Below the pieces are notes generated by a model, which worked only from the letters and a program-made list of their open reading frames with translations, was not told the DNA's origin and did no database searches. The position numbers and the translations under genes are program-made. Below are positions 1 to 11,419 of a stretch of DNA of 64,000 bases, one piece after another (position 1 is the stretch's first letter; each line of letters opens with the position of its first letter). Where the stretch lies: contig NC_133660.1 in assembly GCF_037893015.1 (NCBI RefSeq), positions 287,715,078 through 287,779,077 of the forward strand, in the 5' to 3' direction. The stretch is from Macrotis lagotis. Its lineage: Eukaryota; Chordata; Mammalia; Peramelemorphia; Peramelidae.

Positions 1-204
1 TAGGGGTGGAGGATGGGGGGGGCTCCAGCACTTTGGCCCTAGGTTGGGGGGCAGGGCACATGCGCCCCTTTCCGCCTTACCTGCTCCCCCACCAGGCTGT
101 ACTTTCTAAGAAGGCAATTCCCATCCCCCCCAACAATACATGTTGATCTTGTGCAATATTTTTTATTGTGCCAGGAAGCCTCAAAGACTGAGATTAAAGC
201 TATT

Positions 205-365
205 TTAACAAAAGAAGGAGGAGGAGGAGGAGGAGGAGGAGGAGGAGGAGAAGGAAGAGGAGGAGGAGAAGAAGGAGGAGGAGGAGGAGGAAGAGAAGGA
301 GGAGGAGAAGGAGGAAGAAGAAGGAGGAGAAGGAAGAAGAGGAAGGAGGAGAAGAAGGAGTTAAA
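205..365 (+). repeat. (GGA)n purine microsatellite
   Basis: An impure GGA/GAA array of about 150 nt, entirely purine on the plus strand. The glycine-rich reading frame across it is an artefact. Confidence 0.95.
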
Positions 366-524
366 GGTGATTTTACATTAAAAAATCTGAGATCTTAACA
401 ACTGGTCTTCTGGTAACTCTAGGTGGACAAATAGGGAGAAAAGAAAAGGAAGCAGTGTCAGATTTTATATTCAAGGACTCAGAGAGTACTGCAGATGGTC
501 ATTAGAGCCATGAAATTAAAAGAT

Positions 525-960
525 ATTTTCTCCTTGGAAGGAAAGCTATGACAAATCTGGATAGGATACTAAAAAAGCAGAGACATGGCCTTGCCATCCA
601 AGGTTCATAGAGTGAAAGCTATGGTTATTTCAGGAGTAATGTATGGCTGAGAGTTGGATGATAAGGAAAGCTGAGCACCATAGAATTGATGCTTTCAAAC
701 TGTGGTGTTGGAGAAGACTTTTTGAGAGTCCCTTGGACCCCCTTGACCATAGAATGAGAAGACAGGACTCATTGGAAAAGACTCTCATATTGGGAAAGAT
801 TGAAGATAAAAGGAAAAGGGAATGACAGAGGATGAGTTGGATGCCATGGAAACAAGGAACATGAATTTGGATAGGGATTTGGGCTGAAGGGCCGAAGGGC
901 CTGGCATGCTATGGTCCTCAAGGTCATGAAGAGTTGGACACAACACAACAACATCAACAA
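525..960 (+). mobile_element. BovB-like RTE LINE, 3' end
   Basis: The plus strand encodes MAESWMIRKAEHHRIDAFKL and later QDSLEKTLILGK, the C-terminal part of BovB/RTE reverse transcriptase (CESWTVKKAEHRRIDAFELW in bovine BovB, from memory). It ends GGTCATGAAGAGTTGGACAC followed by CAACA repeats, the usual RTE terminus. 5' truncated. Confidence 0.85.
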
Positions 961-1043
961 TAAATTGACTTTTACCACTTTTCTGCCACACATGTCTTTC
1001 TCAAATTTTCAGCCAAGCAGCATTTATTAAGAACCTAGGAAGT

Positions 1044-1205
1044 AGGGCAGCTAGGTGGCACAGTGGATAGATCACTGGCCCTAGAGTCAGGAGGACCTGA
1101 GTTCAAATCCAGCCTCATACCTTTAGTAATTGCCTAATTGTGTGACCTTGGACTAATCTCTTAAAAAAAAACCCATTGCCTTGAATAAATATAATTTTTT
1201 TTAGA
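1044..1205 (+). mobile_element. tRNA-derived SINE
   Basis: GGGCAGCTAGGTGGCACAGTG through an A-rich tail. Contains the box B-like GTTCAAATCC. Confidence 0.9.
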
Positions 1206-1370
1206 AAGAGAATATTAAGAATTGGGGACTCTCCTAGGCACTGGGAATTCAAAGACAAAAATTAAGCAATCTATATGCAAAGATAAAATGCATGTATATG
1301 AATGCATTCAAATATTTTTTAAAATATAAGGTAATTTTGTGAGTGAGAAACTAGACATTGGGAAGACCAA

Positions 1371-1565
1371 GGGCAGCTAGGTGGCATAGTAGATAGAGCA
1401 CTGGCCCTGGAATCAGGAGTACCTGAGTTCAAATCTGACCTGAGACACTTAATAATTACCTAGCTGTGTGGCCTTGGGCAAATCTAAATAAAAAAAAGAG
1501 AATGAAGAACAAACAAATATCACTATCCACTTAATCCCATTGCCTTGCAAAAAAAAAAAAAAAGA
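1371..1565 (+). mobile_element. tRNA-derived SINE with a ~45 nt internal insert
   Basis: The SINE runs to GGGCAAATCT. It then has about 45 nt of foreign A-rich sequence (1486-1529), and resumes TTAATCCCATTGCCTTGCAAAA with a poly-A tail. Confidence 0.8.
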
Positions 1566-2336
1566 AAGAAATTGGGAAGACCAGAAATGCCCTAGAAGGT
1601 AGAGCTTGGGCTGAACTTTGATAAAAATTAATGATTGTTAGAGATAGAAGTGAGGAGAGAATGTGTTCCAGACATGGGGACAGCCTGTACACAGGCTTGA
1701 AGATAGTACATTGAGTTTTATGTTAAGGATGGCAAGAAATCCAATTTAAGTCAACTGTACAGTATATGAAGGGAATGATACATTATAAACCTGGAAAGGT
1801 AGGGTGTAACCAGAACACGAAAAACTTTAAATGCCAAATGGAGCAGTCTGGTTTTGATCTTAGAGGTTTATTGAACAAGGGAGTGGTATGGCCAGCCCTT
1901 TACTTCAACAGTCATATGACTGATAGATAGATTGAAGAGGGTTGCAGACAGACACACTAGCTAGAAGGCTATTGCAACAGTTTGCATGAGAGATAATAGA
2001 GTAGTGGTTTTCTGAAGAGAAAGAAGGGCTGGAATTGAGAAATGTCATGGAGGTGAGACTTACAAGACTTGAAAATTAATTGGATATGAATGGTGAGGGA
2101 GAGTGCAGGGTGGAGGATAACTTCCCAATCTCTCAGTAAGCCATCTCCTGTATGTCTCTGGGTTTTGCCCTGAATTACAAAGCCTGAAAAAAAAACTCTG
2201 TCTGGGCCACTGAATGAATTTCCTGATAGGGGCAAGAAAGAAAAATGGTAGATGGCTACAGGAGGAGATGGATTTATAGGAAAACAAGACCTGATTTGGA
2301 CTCAGGAGGGACCTATCTTAAAAATTAATGAGTTAG

Positions 2337-2495
2337 GTGCAGCTAGGTGGTGCAGTGAATAGAGTACCAGTCCTGGAGTCAGGAGGACCTGAGTTCAAAT
2401 TTGACCTCAGTCACTTAATAATCACCTAGCTGTTTGACCTTGGGCAAGTCGATTAACCCCATTTCCTTATATAAATAAAATTTTAAAAAAGAAGA
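2337..2495 (+). mobile_element. tRNA-derived SINE
   Basis: GGTGCAGCTAGGTGGTGCAG through CCATTTCCTTATATAAATAA; a slightly older copy. Confidence 0.85.
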
Positions 2496-2499
2496 AAAA

Positions 2500-3612
2500 A
2501 ACTGATGAGTTGTGTGGTCCTGGGAAAATCACCTAATCTTTAGCATCAGTTTTCTCGGCCATAAAATGAGCACAATGACTTTGAAACTTATTACTTCCAA
2601 GGCCCCTCAGTGAATCTGGAGTAGCAAAGGGTCCCACAACTATACAGGGTCTACTCTCCTAAGTAGTTGGCCAGGCTGGCCCAGAAGTCTAGCCTTGACC
2701 CAACTCTACCAAAGTAATCTAGTCTCAGTGTTTCTGACTTTGAAAGAGCCAGGGAGGAGAAAGAAAAAAAAATAACAAGGCAGCTGGTGACACTGGTGGG
2801 TCTTCTCTTGCATAGCTGCTACCACATGAACGGTTCCAAGCATCAGTAGGGGAAAATTTCAGAGGCAGATTTTGGCCCAATGGAAGGCAAGATTTTCTCA
2901 GAGTTGTGAGGGTGACACAAAAATAATGTAGTCTTAATGAGTATCAAACTTTTCTTGGGATTTATTGAGTTAGTCATCAAGGGAGTTTCATCTTCACAGT
3001 AAAGACTCTCTAACAGATAAAGGAGGGAAAGTTCAGGCAAAATAGGTTTGAGAAGGGATATTACAAAGGTCTTAGATAAGATACACCTGAATAAAGTGGT
3101 CAAATTCATTTCTGTAATCAGGGAATCTTTGTAGCCTCCCAGAACAGATGGTATCCCAACAGGATGTTCTTGTGGAGGGATCATGGGTGGGAGTTTGGCA
3201 AGGAAGGTCTCTAAGTTTAACACAAGTTGGAGGTAATTGCGCTCAGATCACCAAGATGGAGGGAGCTGAGCTGTATGTAAGGGACAGAGAGTAGTGCCCC
3301 CTCACTGGAGTTTTTCAAGTAAAGACTAAAAAACTTTATTCTTCGGTATGCTATAGGAAGACTTGTCACCCATCTGGGTTCCACCAGATGGTTTGGGTGG
3401 TCCCTTCCAACTTTGAGATCCTGGTATCCTGCTAGTCCCTCACCTGCTGGTGGATGGAGCAGCCCCACTAGCAAGTCATCTGTGGTACACTTCACTCACA
3501 GCTTCCACTTTAAGAATGGGCACATCGCTCATTCTTAAGTTCCCAGATGGACTGCCCGTTGTAGGGCTGAAACTACTCACCTATTCACAGTATGTGTTCA
3601 TCCATAGCAACT
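2500..3612. other. Non-coding stretch, MIR-like fragments only
   Basis: A MIR-like piece (about 2512-2600) and one further weak old fragment are visible. Minus-strand frames of 126 and 92 codons at 2843-3495 show no family motif and no splice support. No MS4A TM1 exon was found here. Confidence 0.5.
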
Positions 3613-3855
3613 AGGGGATGCCTAGTGCATAGAGCACCAGGCCTGAAGTCAGGAAGACTCATTTTCCTGAGTGCAATTCTGGCCTCAAACACTTATAACT
3701 GTGTGACCCTGGTCAAATCTCTTAACTCTGGTTGCCTGCCTTCCTCATCTATGAAATGAGCTGGAGAAGGAAATGGCCATTTTGTTTTTGCCAAGAAAAC
3801 TCAAATGGGGTCATGAATTTAAACGTGACTAAAACAACTGAGCAACAACAACAAA
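3613..3855 (+). mobile_element. SINE with BovB/RTE-type tail
   Basis: A tRNA-like head (CTAGTGCATAGAGCACCAGG) is followed by GCTGGAGAAGGAAATGGC, AAACTCAAATGGGGTCATGA and ACTAAAACAACTGAGCAACAAC. The end matches the RTE LINE terminus at 525-960, so it was probably mobilised by RTE. Confidence 0.8.
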
Positions 3856-3889
3856 ATGATAAATACATTTAAAGAGAAATTCAACTTAC

Positions 3890-4101
3890 CCCTAATACTT
3901 TGCCTTCTTTCCAGACCTTCTGTGCCACAGTTCCCTGCCCTTGTGGTGAGATCATTTGGTTTTGGTATGCAGGGTACAGAAGAATTTGAGGTTGGTTAAT
4001 AGGGTAGGGAGGAAGTGAAGATGGCATAGGAGGGGTAGGGTTGGGAGGGACCACAAATACCCTGTTCAATTCGGGGCCTGATGAAGTCATTGTATTCCGT
4101 T
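3890..4101 (-). CDS. MS4A8: First coding exon of an MS4A8-like gene (rest outside window)
   Basis: The acceptor tatatttttctag precedes 4101, the ATG is at 4090 and the donor gtaagttg follows 3890. It encodes 67 residues, beginning MTSSGPELNRVFVVPPNPTP and ending AQKVWKEGKVLG. The proline- and tyrosine-rich N-terminus with a VFVVPP motif and the final KEGKxLG match MS4A8 (QKALKEGKTLG in human, from memory). MS4A15 has a similar start, so the symbol rests partly on gene order. No TM1 exon was found between 1 and 3880, so the following intron is at least 3.9 kb. Confidence 0.75.
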
Positions 4102-4109
4102 CTAGAAAA

Positions 4110-6415
4110 ATATAAGAAAGATCATTTTTCTTAGAGAAAAGTGAAATTGGTCATCAATTTAAAAAAATTTGATTTATATGTACAATTCTGTGATTAATTG
4201 GTGATTAAAATTGTGCATATATTATGTCCTAATGTGGGAAGCAGCCAGGGCATATAAATATAGACACAGATAAATAAAAGCAGAATAAATCCATTCATAT
4301 AGTGCTTTCTAGATAGACAAAGCAATTAAATACAAAGTAATTCAAGATGGGGAGCGGGTCACGAAAGGCTTCATGCAGAAGATTCAACTTGAGCTGCATC
4401 TTAAAGGAAAAGAAGAAATTTATGAGATGGAAGTAAGGATGAATTACATTCCAGGCAAGGAAAACAAGAAATGGAGTTAGGCTTGAGGGACAGAAAGGAG
4501 ACCAATTTGGCTTAGTCAAAGCCAAACAACATAGAAGGGTGAGTGATGTCCAGTGAAGGTGGGAAGGAGGTTGGGCTCAGGTTGTGTCGGACGTTAAAAG
4601 CTAAACAACGCTGTCTATATCTGACTTTTGGAGCCACTGGATGTGGTTGAGAAGGGGAGGTGACTTTACAGGTAGGTTCTAGCAGTAGTTCCTTTTGGAT
4701 ATGGTTTGGACTTGAAGGTTACCAAGATGGGGTCTTGCAGGTCTGCCATGCTATATTTCTGACACCCATTTTCTAACCAGATACAAGTTTTCAAAGCTAA
4801 TCCCAACTTGACTAGAGAAGTTTAAATCCCACTTCTGATGTATTCAGCAACTATTTATCTGACTTTGTTCAATTTCTGAACTTATTTGGCTTTATTTTCC
4901 TTTCCCTAAAATAGAAGGATTCAGCTAGTTGACCTTTGAGGTCTTTTTCAGCTCACCCTTTTGGATCTATTTCCTTATGATCCTAAGAGTCATTAGCCCC
5001 TGGACCACAATGGACTGCTTTTTTTCTCTTTTCTCTAAATCACTGATAGACTGAGTCATATCCTGACTTTCCCCTCTCTATTCTAGAGCAATTACCAGCT
5101 GAGAAACCTTTGTCCTTTGTGAAAGTGGAATGGGGGTGTATCTCCTAAATAACCAGGAAAACAAAACTCAACTCACAAATAAAACTTGAAAGGAGAGACA
5201 GGTGGAGGCACTATTATAAGTCCATATTTCTTTTTATAGGAGAGAAGTTGAGTGATCCGAAAGAGGAAGGGAACCAAAAAATTGTTCCCAGTGACCCTTA
5301 GCCTCTTTTTTTTCCCAATCCAAATAAAATTAGAAACCCTAGCTTGGCTATGGAGTCTTTTGTATCAACCTTGCTTCATCAACAGAGTCTTCATAAGTTA
5401 GGTGACTGGCTTGGTGTCAAGGCAAAAGAAATGAGGGCTTACAATAGAATTTATTTTTTGTAATAATGGAAAGTCAACACAGTATAGAGGAAAGACAATT
5501 GTTTTACAAGGAGGTAGGAAAGGACTGACTCCAAATTTTACCTCTAATTTACTCATTGTTATGATGGGTAGATTATCCAGGGGTCACTGGGAACAAATTT
5601 TTGTTCCCTTCCTCATTCTGATTACTCAACTCCTCTCCTATACAAAGAAATATTGTCACATAACAGCTTCTCTACATGCCTCTCCTTTTAAGTTTCATTA
5701 TGAGTTGTTTCGTTTTTCTGCTTTTTATTCTACTAGTTTCCTCATTTGAAAAAATACTGGGGAGAATGATATCTATGATATACACAAAGACAAGGCTGTC
5801 ATGAGATCTAATAAGAGAATATATGTAAAGTGCTTTGCAAACCTAAAGTCATATCTTCATACCAGTTGGTAGCATTTTCTCTTTCCAATCAGGTGCTTAT
5901 TAGGTGGATAACCTTAAAGAATCATTCTTCTTTCTGCATGCCAACTTCCCCATCTTTAAAATGATAGGATCACCTTTAAAGCCTCTTCCACCTCAACATT
6001 CTATGTTCTTCTGAGAAAATAAACTAATAACATTTATTTTTTATTTCTATAATACTTTAAGGCTTTCAAAGTGTTTTACATTCTATCTCATTTGATCCTC
6101 ATAACAACCTGTGATATAGGCACAATTTTTTAATTCCCATTTTGCGGTTAAAGAGATGGAGAGAAATGGTTCATTTGGATCCCTACTCTATTTTAATTAG
6201 TATCTGTCAACCAGATATGATTCCATAGGGCAGTGATTATAAATTCCATATATCAGAATTCACTTCTATGAAATGCAGATGGTTAAGATCACTTGTGAAA
6301 TCATAGGAAACTAGCTAGAGACCCTCAACCCTTTTCCTTGTCTTGGGGACCAACCCAATGTGGCAGAGGTGACTGAAATACTTGGAAAGCCCCAATTCAT
6401 TTTTTATTTTTAGTT
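4110..6415. other. Intergenic or intronic DNA, nothing clear
   Basis: Lies upstream of the MS4A8-like coding exon. MIR-like snippets occur near 5960-6150 (CATTTGATCCTCATAACAACC). I see no exon, RNA gene or well-preserved transposon. Confidence 0.4.
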
Positions 6416-6417
6416 TT

Positions 6418-6564
6418 TTTTAGTTTTTACAAGGCAATGGGGTTAAGTGGCTTGCCCAAGGCCACACAGCTAGGTAATTATTAAGTGTCTGAGACCAGAT
6501 TTGAACTCAGGCACTCCTGATTCCAGGGCCGGTGCTCTATCCACTGCACCACCTAGCCACCCTG
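6418..6564 (-). mobile_element. tRNA-derived SINE
   Basis: Reverse copy: T-rich tail, CAAGGCAATGGGGTTAAGTG, ending CACCACCTAGCCACCCTG. Confidence 0.9.
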
Positions 6565-6934
6565 TCCCAATTAATTTTTGTACCTCCAGACCATGTCCTC
6601 CTAATCTAACCTAAGATATGACCATCTAGTCAGCAAAGACTTTTTCTGCATCACCCAATTCGTGATCCTACTGACATTGATTTTGCCTATTACAGCCTAT
6701 GTGCCATATATCAATCCATGGAATTATTCTGTATTTGAGATAACTGTTCTTGAATGTCTAGATATCAACCCCTATAAAAATACAACCTTGGAAGGAGAAG
6801 GCATCACAGATCATGAGGAAGATCTGAAATCCACTTCATTAGAGGGAAACATGGATCCTTTGCTATTGACTCAGAGTTCTGCCTCAGTTTCTGTTATCGA
6901 AGGTGGGACAATTTTATTCCCCACAAGATTAAAA

Positions 6935-7085
6935 GAAATTAAATAACTTTCTCAAGGTTATCCAGTTAGTATCTGAGGCTGGATTTGAACTCAGGTCTTC
7001 CTGACTCTTAGCTGTCTCATTTTTCACATAAGAAAACTGAGGCTCAGGACAGTTGAAACCACTCACCCAGATAGTCAGTAGCAGT
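6935..7085 (-). mobile_element. MIR relics
   Basis: CTGAGGCTGGATTTGAACTCAGGTCTTCCTGAC and then GAAAACTGAGGCTCAGG, in order but rearranged, mark one or two old MIR copies. Confidence 0.6.
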
Positions 7086-7104
7086 GATGCCAGTTTCAAG
7101 AATA

Positions 7105-7620
7105 GTAGTTAATGATTCAATGTCAACCTGGCTGGTAGTCTCCGATGGAGTTCCCCAACTTTTGAATCAATGACCCTTTTAATCAATGGGTCCTTTTTAT
7201 CAATGACCTTAATATGGGGATCTCTGCTATGTTCAGTTGTTTCAGGTGTTTGAAAAACCAACATTGTGTATGACTGAGATAGTATCTAGAGGAATCTTGA
7301 TAATGGCAAGCTGCCTAATAAGAAGAAATAAAATAGGGATAAATATAAAGTTTTGTATTTCATAAGAAGAGAAAGGTATTGTGAGACAGCAGTTCTGAAA
7401 AGTATCTGGGGTTTTTTTTTAGCAGAGGACTGGCTGAATAAGCAGAAGGATGTCACAGACAAAAAGTTAGGGCTTCATTAAAAGGGATATAGCATCTAGG
7501 ACTAAGGACATTAAGAGGGATAATGGCATTCAGAACTGATAGTCTCACTGCCACTGTTCTATCAGACCTCATCTGGAGTATTGTATTCATTTCCTTTTGC
7601 TACAGTATAAGAAAGATATT
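7105..7620 (+). mobile_element. L3/CR1 LINE fragment
   Basis: GTTAATGATTCAATGTCAACCTGG...GGAGTTCC matches the CR1/L3 reverse-transcriptase block 'V.NGSMS.W..VSSGVPQ'. Later blocks (ACTGGCTGAATAAGCAGAAGG; GACCTCATCTGGAGTATTG) follow in L3 order. A short hAT-like remnant may sit at 7150-7215. Confidence 0.65.
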
Positions 7621-7654
7621 AATCAATTAGAGATCTTGATTCTCTATTTCAAAA

Positions 7655-8480
7655 TATTGACTTTATTTTCTTAATGTTCTTTATTGTCGTGGATTGTTCT
7701 TATTTTTCTAATTTTTCCTCAATCTCTCTTATTTGATTTTTAATGTCCTTTTGAAGTTGTTACAGGAAATCTTTTTGTACTTGGAGCCATTTGACATTTC
7801 TTACTGAAAAGGAGTAGCTTTTTTAGCTCTATTTACTTCCTCTGAATATGAACCCAGATCTTTATTTCCATAGGAGCCATCTATGGTTAGCTTCTTTCTC
7901 TTTTGCTTGCTCATTTTTTGTTTTATTATTAATTATTATTTATTATTATTAGCTTTCAGTGTAATTAACTTCTAGTCCTGAGGTGTGAGGAGCAATGTCC
8001 CAAGTATCAATTCCTTTTTCATTTTCCTGTGACTGCAAACTATAGCTGTCCTGGAAATGAAACCAGAAACTACTTTCCCTGCAAGTGTCTACAGTCAGGT
8101 GCGTGCTGGTTCCTTCCCCCTAGCAACAGCCCAGCCCTGGTCAGCACAAATGAGGTTGGCAGCCCTCGACAATCTCCTGCTCTGCCTTCAGACCCCCACA
8201 CTGTCCTTGAGTTGAAGTTTCTAAAGCTGAGGTTGCCTCCCAATCCCATCTGCCCCTAGGTTAGTTGGTGATTCTGTAGAGTTGGTCTGGTGGGGGGGAT
8301 CAAGTCTTTCTTGAGGGTCTTCTCAAGTTGCTTAGGAGAGCAACTGCTTTTCCTTATGTTTATTTCTTTTGCTCTGAGGGGATGTTATCTTTTTTATTGT
8401 GGAGGGAAATTTGGAGAGTTGAAAGTTTTCTGACCTATTCCACCATTTGCCAAGAATCCTCTCCCTAGTTACACATTTTT
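7655..8480 (-). mobile_element. L1 5' UTR and ORF1 fragment
   Basis: Read on the minus strand, it has the L1 order: a 5' UTR segment from about 8470, then AGCAAAAGAGAAAGAAGC and the ORF1 start near 7900, then a Lys/Glu-rich ORF1 part. It lines up with 29400-29650 of the full-length L1. Confidence 0.65.
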
Positions 8481-9500
8481 TTATAAAGTTTTTTTTTGCC
8501 TCACAACAAACAGCTAATGAGCTATTTGTCATTAATATTAGAAATTAGATAATCACAAAAATTAATAACATTTTCTTCTAAGTCCAGCCCCAGGAAAAGA
8601 TATATGATGCTTGAGTTATATAAATATAAATCATTATTATTAATGAGGAAAAAGGAGTTATATAATAAAAATGACATGGCTAACTTTTTCCCTGTTAACA
8701 TTATTTGGAGACTAGGGTAGGGACATTTGCATTTCCTAAAAATGTTAGCAATTAGAAGTGATATATTTGGGTTACAGCAAATCTAGTTTCCAGCAAATTT
8801 CTAAGTAAAAACATAATATAAATTATAGTAGAAATGTGGGGCATTTGGGGGTATTCTTTGCTGCATAAATAAATGGCTTCCATTCAATTTTAACCTATCA
8901 TTAGGTTTAGATTCCCTGTGGTTCAGTCCACATAAAGACTAAATTCTCTTCTACTAAGACTAATGCCTAATGTAGTGAGCCTAATGCTATGATCCATTTT
9001 TATAATATTTTTCTTATAGCTTCTTTGGGACTTTGTTCTTGATATTCCTAAAGAAGTCATAATTCTTTAAAAAAAAGGAAATCACCATAAACTTTTTCTA
9101 TACTCAAATTCTCATGGTGTTTTCCATAGTTTCACTGAAGCAATGTAGTTACACATGTTTTAATGGAATAGCAACTGATCCAGGAATAAGTCCACCAAGC
9201 TCTACCCAAGTCAAAGACAGGGTTTCTTTATATTAAATTAGTTCTTGCTGGATTGTTTTTCATTATATTCATTATGGTCCTGGGAGATGAGATCTGCCCC
9301 CAAAGATGAGTTTTTCTACATCCCTGTTCAATAAATACCCTTTCAGAAAATGAAGCTCTTTCTCTCCAAACTACATTGGTGAAGTTCTCAAAGATCTGTA
9401 ACTAGGCATGCCCCACGACACTGAATTGAAGGTGAGCTAAATTTAACTGTCCTGGGTCTAGTTGGTGAGAATAATGAAATTAAGAGCTGGAATCTTTAAG
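8481..9500. other. AT-rich DNA without recognised features
   Basis: No open frame, repeat family or splice-flanked exon was recognised. Confidence 0.4.
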
Positions 9501-9625
9501 CTGAGAGATCATTTAGTCCAAAATAGAGAGGAAGTAGCAGGACTTAGCCAAAGGCTCACAGATAGAGACAGACTCAAATCTAGAAACTAGGTCTCTGGCT
9601 TCCAGGTCCAGGCAGTCCTCAGTCA
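9500..9625 (-). mobile_element. MIR fragment
   Basis: GGACTTAGCCAAAGGCTCACAGAT...TCTGGCTTCCAGGTCCAGG follows the MIR core in reverse. Confidence 0.5.
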
Positions 9626-9832
9626 CAGTTCATTTCCTTCTGTATTTGCCTCTTTTCCTGCCTTAGTTCCTTAAAATAATTAGCTTCCCCAGAGACCAGG
9701 CAATGGACAACAGGTGCCCAAAGTTTCTCTCTTTGGGTTCCCATGAGGCTGATCTACCAGGCCAAAGGAGGAGGCACAGTCCAGCCGCGACCCCCCTCCA
9801 TTACTGCCCTCAAAGTTAGATAAAATACTCAC

Positions 9833-9960
9833 TGTTCTCTATGGATGATAGGCACTTTGTCTTCCCTCCCCTGCTCCGGATCACCCTCTCTGCCTCTGGT
9901 GGTTTTACTGATGCAGAGTTTGAATAGTCCATAAAAAGCTTCTGCAGTTAATGAAAATCC
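9833..9960 (-). promoter_or_regulatory. Possible TATA-type promoter and first exon
   Basis: On the minus strand a TTTTTATGG element (about 9933-9941) is followed about 100 nt later by a donor-like ACA-gtgagtattt. It lies 5.7 kb upstream of the MS4A8-like coding exon and could be its untranslated first exon. There is no direct support. Confidence 0.2.
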
Positions 9961-10139
9961 AAAGTCTACTTCCCTTTTCTTTGTTATCAGCGGCCTGCCT
10001 GCCACTCACTGAGAGTTTCCCTGCTCAAAAGAACAGGCAGTGCCTACCTCAAATCAACATGCATATGAAAAATAACACATCAGTGTAAATAAATTAGATG
10101 GGATTAAATAGGAAATTAAAATCCCTGATCATAGATTTA

Positions 10140-10268
10140 GAGCTAGAAGCATCCAACCTTCAGTATTTAAGTGACTTGTCCAAGGTCATACAGTAAGCAT
10201 CTGTGACAGAATTTGAACTCGGGTCTTCTGAACTTCATATCTCTCACTCTATCCACTGTGCCCCTTAT
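10140..10268 (-). mobile_element. MIR-type SINE fragment
   Basis: AAGTGACTTGTCCAAGGTCATACAG, GAATTTGAACTCGGGTCTTC and CTATCCACTGTGCCCC. Confidence 0.65.
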
Positions 10269-10734
10269 CCTGGATCCAAGGGTGCCTGAGATCTGAAAGA
10301 CACTAGTCAAATGTCTTCCTCAGGACCTCTGAACTTTTTTCATGTTTTTGTTTTTTGTTTTTAAATACATTGTCTAATCTGGAATCCTTTAATAGTTTAT
10401 TAACATTCTGATTGGGTTAGCTCTAAATTAAGGACCTCTGGCAGAATGTTTATCTCTGCCTTTCACAGGATCTGTCCTTTTCATAGATCAAAGAGAAAGG
10501 TTTTGTCTGGGCAGCTTCTTTTGAAATGTGCATCTCCAAGAATGGCTTTCAAGTTGTGTTATCAGAGAGAGAATCCTGTGAAATCTGGAGAAAACAGCCT
10601 GGGTCACCTAGACCAGAGATACATTCTTTGCTTTTAACATCTGGGTAAAAAAGAGACAGCAGTCCTGGAAGGAAATCAGATCTTAGCAGTTTTGAGAGAA
10701 GAACAGAGCTCTGCATTAAAGTAATTAATGACAA

Positions 10735-10945
10735 GCAAATCTATAACCTGATTGGTTAGCCACCAAAAGTTTTATTGCTCATTTTCTAAATTGTATAAAA
10801 GTCCCTCAAAATGTTGGATCAGGGTTAGCATTTGTAAGAATGTCGTCCACTCATGGGTTTTCTGGTAAGACTTAGAGAATTAAAGTTCATTTGTAAAACT
10901 AACTTTGCTATTTTGTTTTAGCCAAAGGGAAATTATGGTTAATGG
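10735..10945 (+). mobile_element. LTR-like fossil fragment, copy 1
   Basis: About 200 nt shared with 54330-54530: a TATA-like TGTATAAAAG, then GCATTTGTAAG..., then GAATTAAAGTTCATTTGTAAAACTAACTTTGC. The TATA-then-polyadenylation layout suggests part of an old solo LTR, with no internal gene region seen. Family not assigned. Confidence 0.45.
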
Positions 10946-11113
10946 CATAAAATAGGATATAAAAGATTCCTTAGGAAATCAAATGTTAGTGAAAATAACA
11001 ATGTCATTTTTACCCCATCAAGGAATTCTGTCTGAGAAAGAAATGAGAAAGAAATCATCACAGACCCCTTGAAATCTGTCTGGGGAGCATGGGTTAAGAT
11101 GTTCTGCTGTGAG

Positions 11114-11262
11114 GGGCGGCTAGGTGGCGCAGTGGATAGAGCACTAGCCTTGGAGTCAGGAGTACCTGGGTTCAAATCCGGCCTCAGACACTTAATAATG
11201 ACCTAGCTGTGTGGCCTTGGGCAAGCCACTGAACCCCATTTGCCTTGCAAAAAACCAAAAAG
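11114..11262 (+). mobile_element. tRNA-derived SINE, well preserved
   Basis: GGGGCGGCTAGGTGGCGCAG to CCCCATTTGCCTTGCAAAAA; close to the apparent consensus and so fairly young. Confidence 0.95.
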
Positions 11263-11345
11263 ATGTTCTGCCCTGAGAGCTAAGACAACTGTATTAGACT
11301 GGCTATGGACTATGATATTCTCATCCAGAAGGAGAAAAAGAAAAC

Positions 11346-11346
<1 letters not shown>

Positions 11347-11419
<73 letters not shown>
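11347..11419 (+). repeat. (AC)n microsatellite inside L1 3' UTR
   Basis: About 36 AC units. It lies exactly where the full-length L1 has an AAAAC-rich run (35380-35420), so it likely grew from that. Confidence 0.95.

Noticed and set aside
1-120. Possible tiny exon ending in GAGCAG-gtaagg on the minus strand
   Set aside because: Only about 25 nt between AG and GT, and it does not match the expected TM exons of an MS4A gene.
151-381. Gly/Glu-rich 76-codon frame
   Set aside because: GGA microsatellite.
2843-3495. Minus frames of 126 and 92 codons near the MS4A8-like exon
   Set aside because: Checked as possible TM exons of that gene: no ISG, LG..QI or LEF motif and no matching splice sites.
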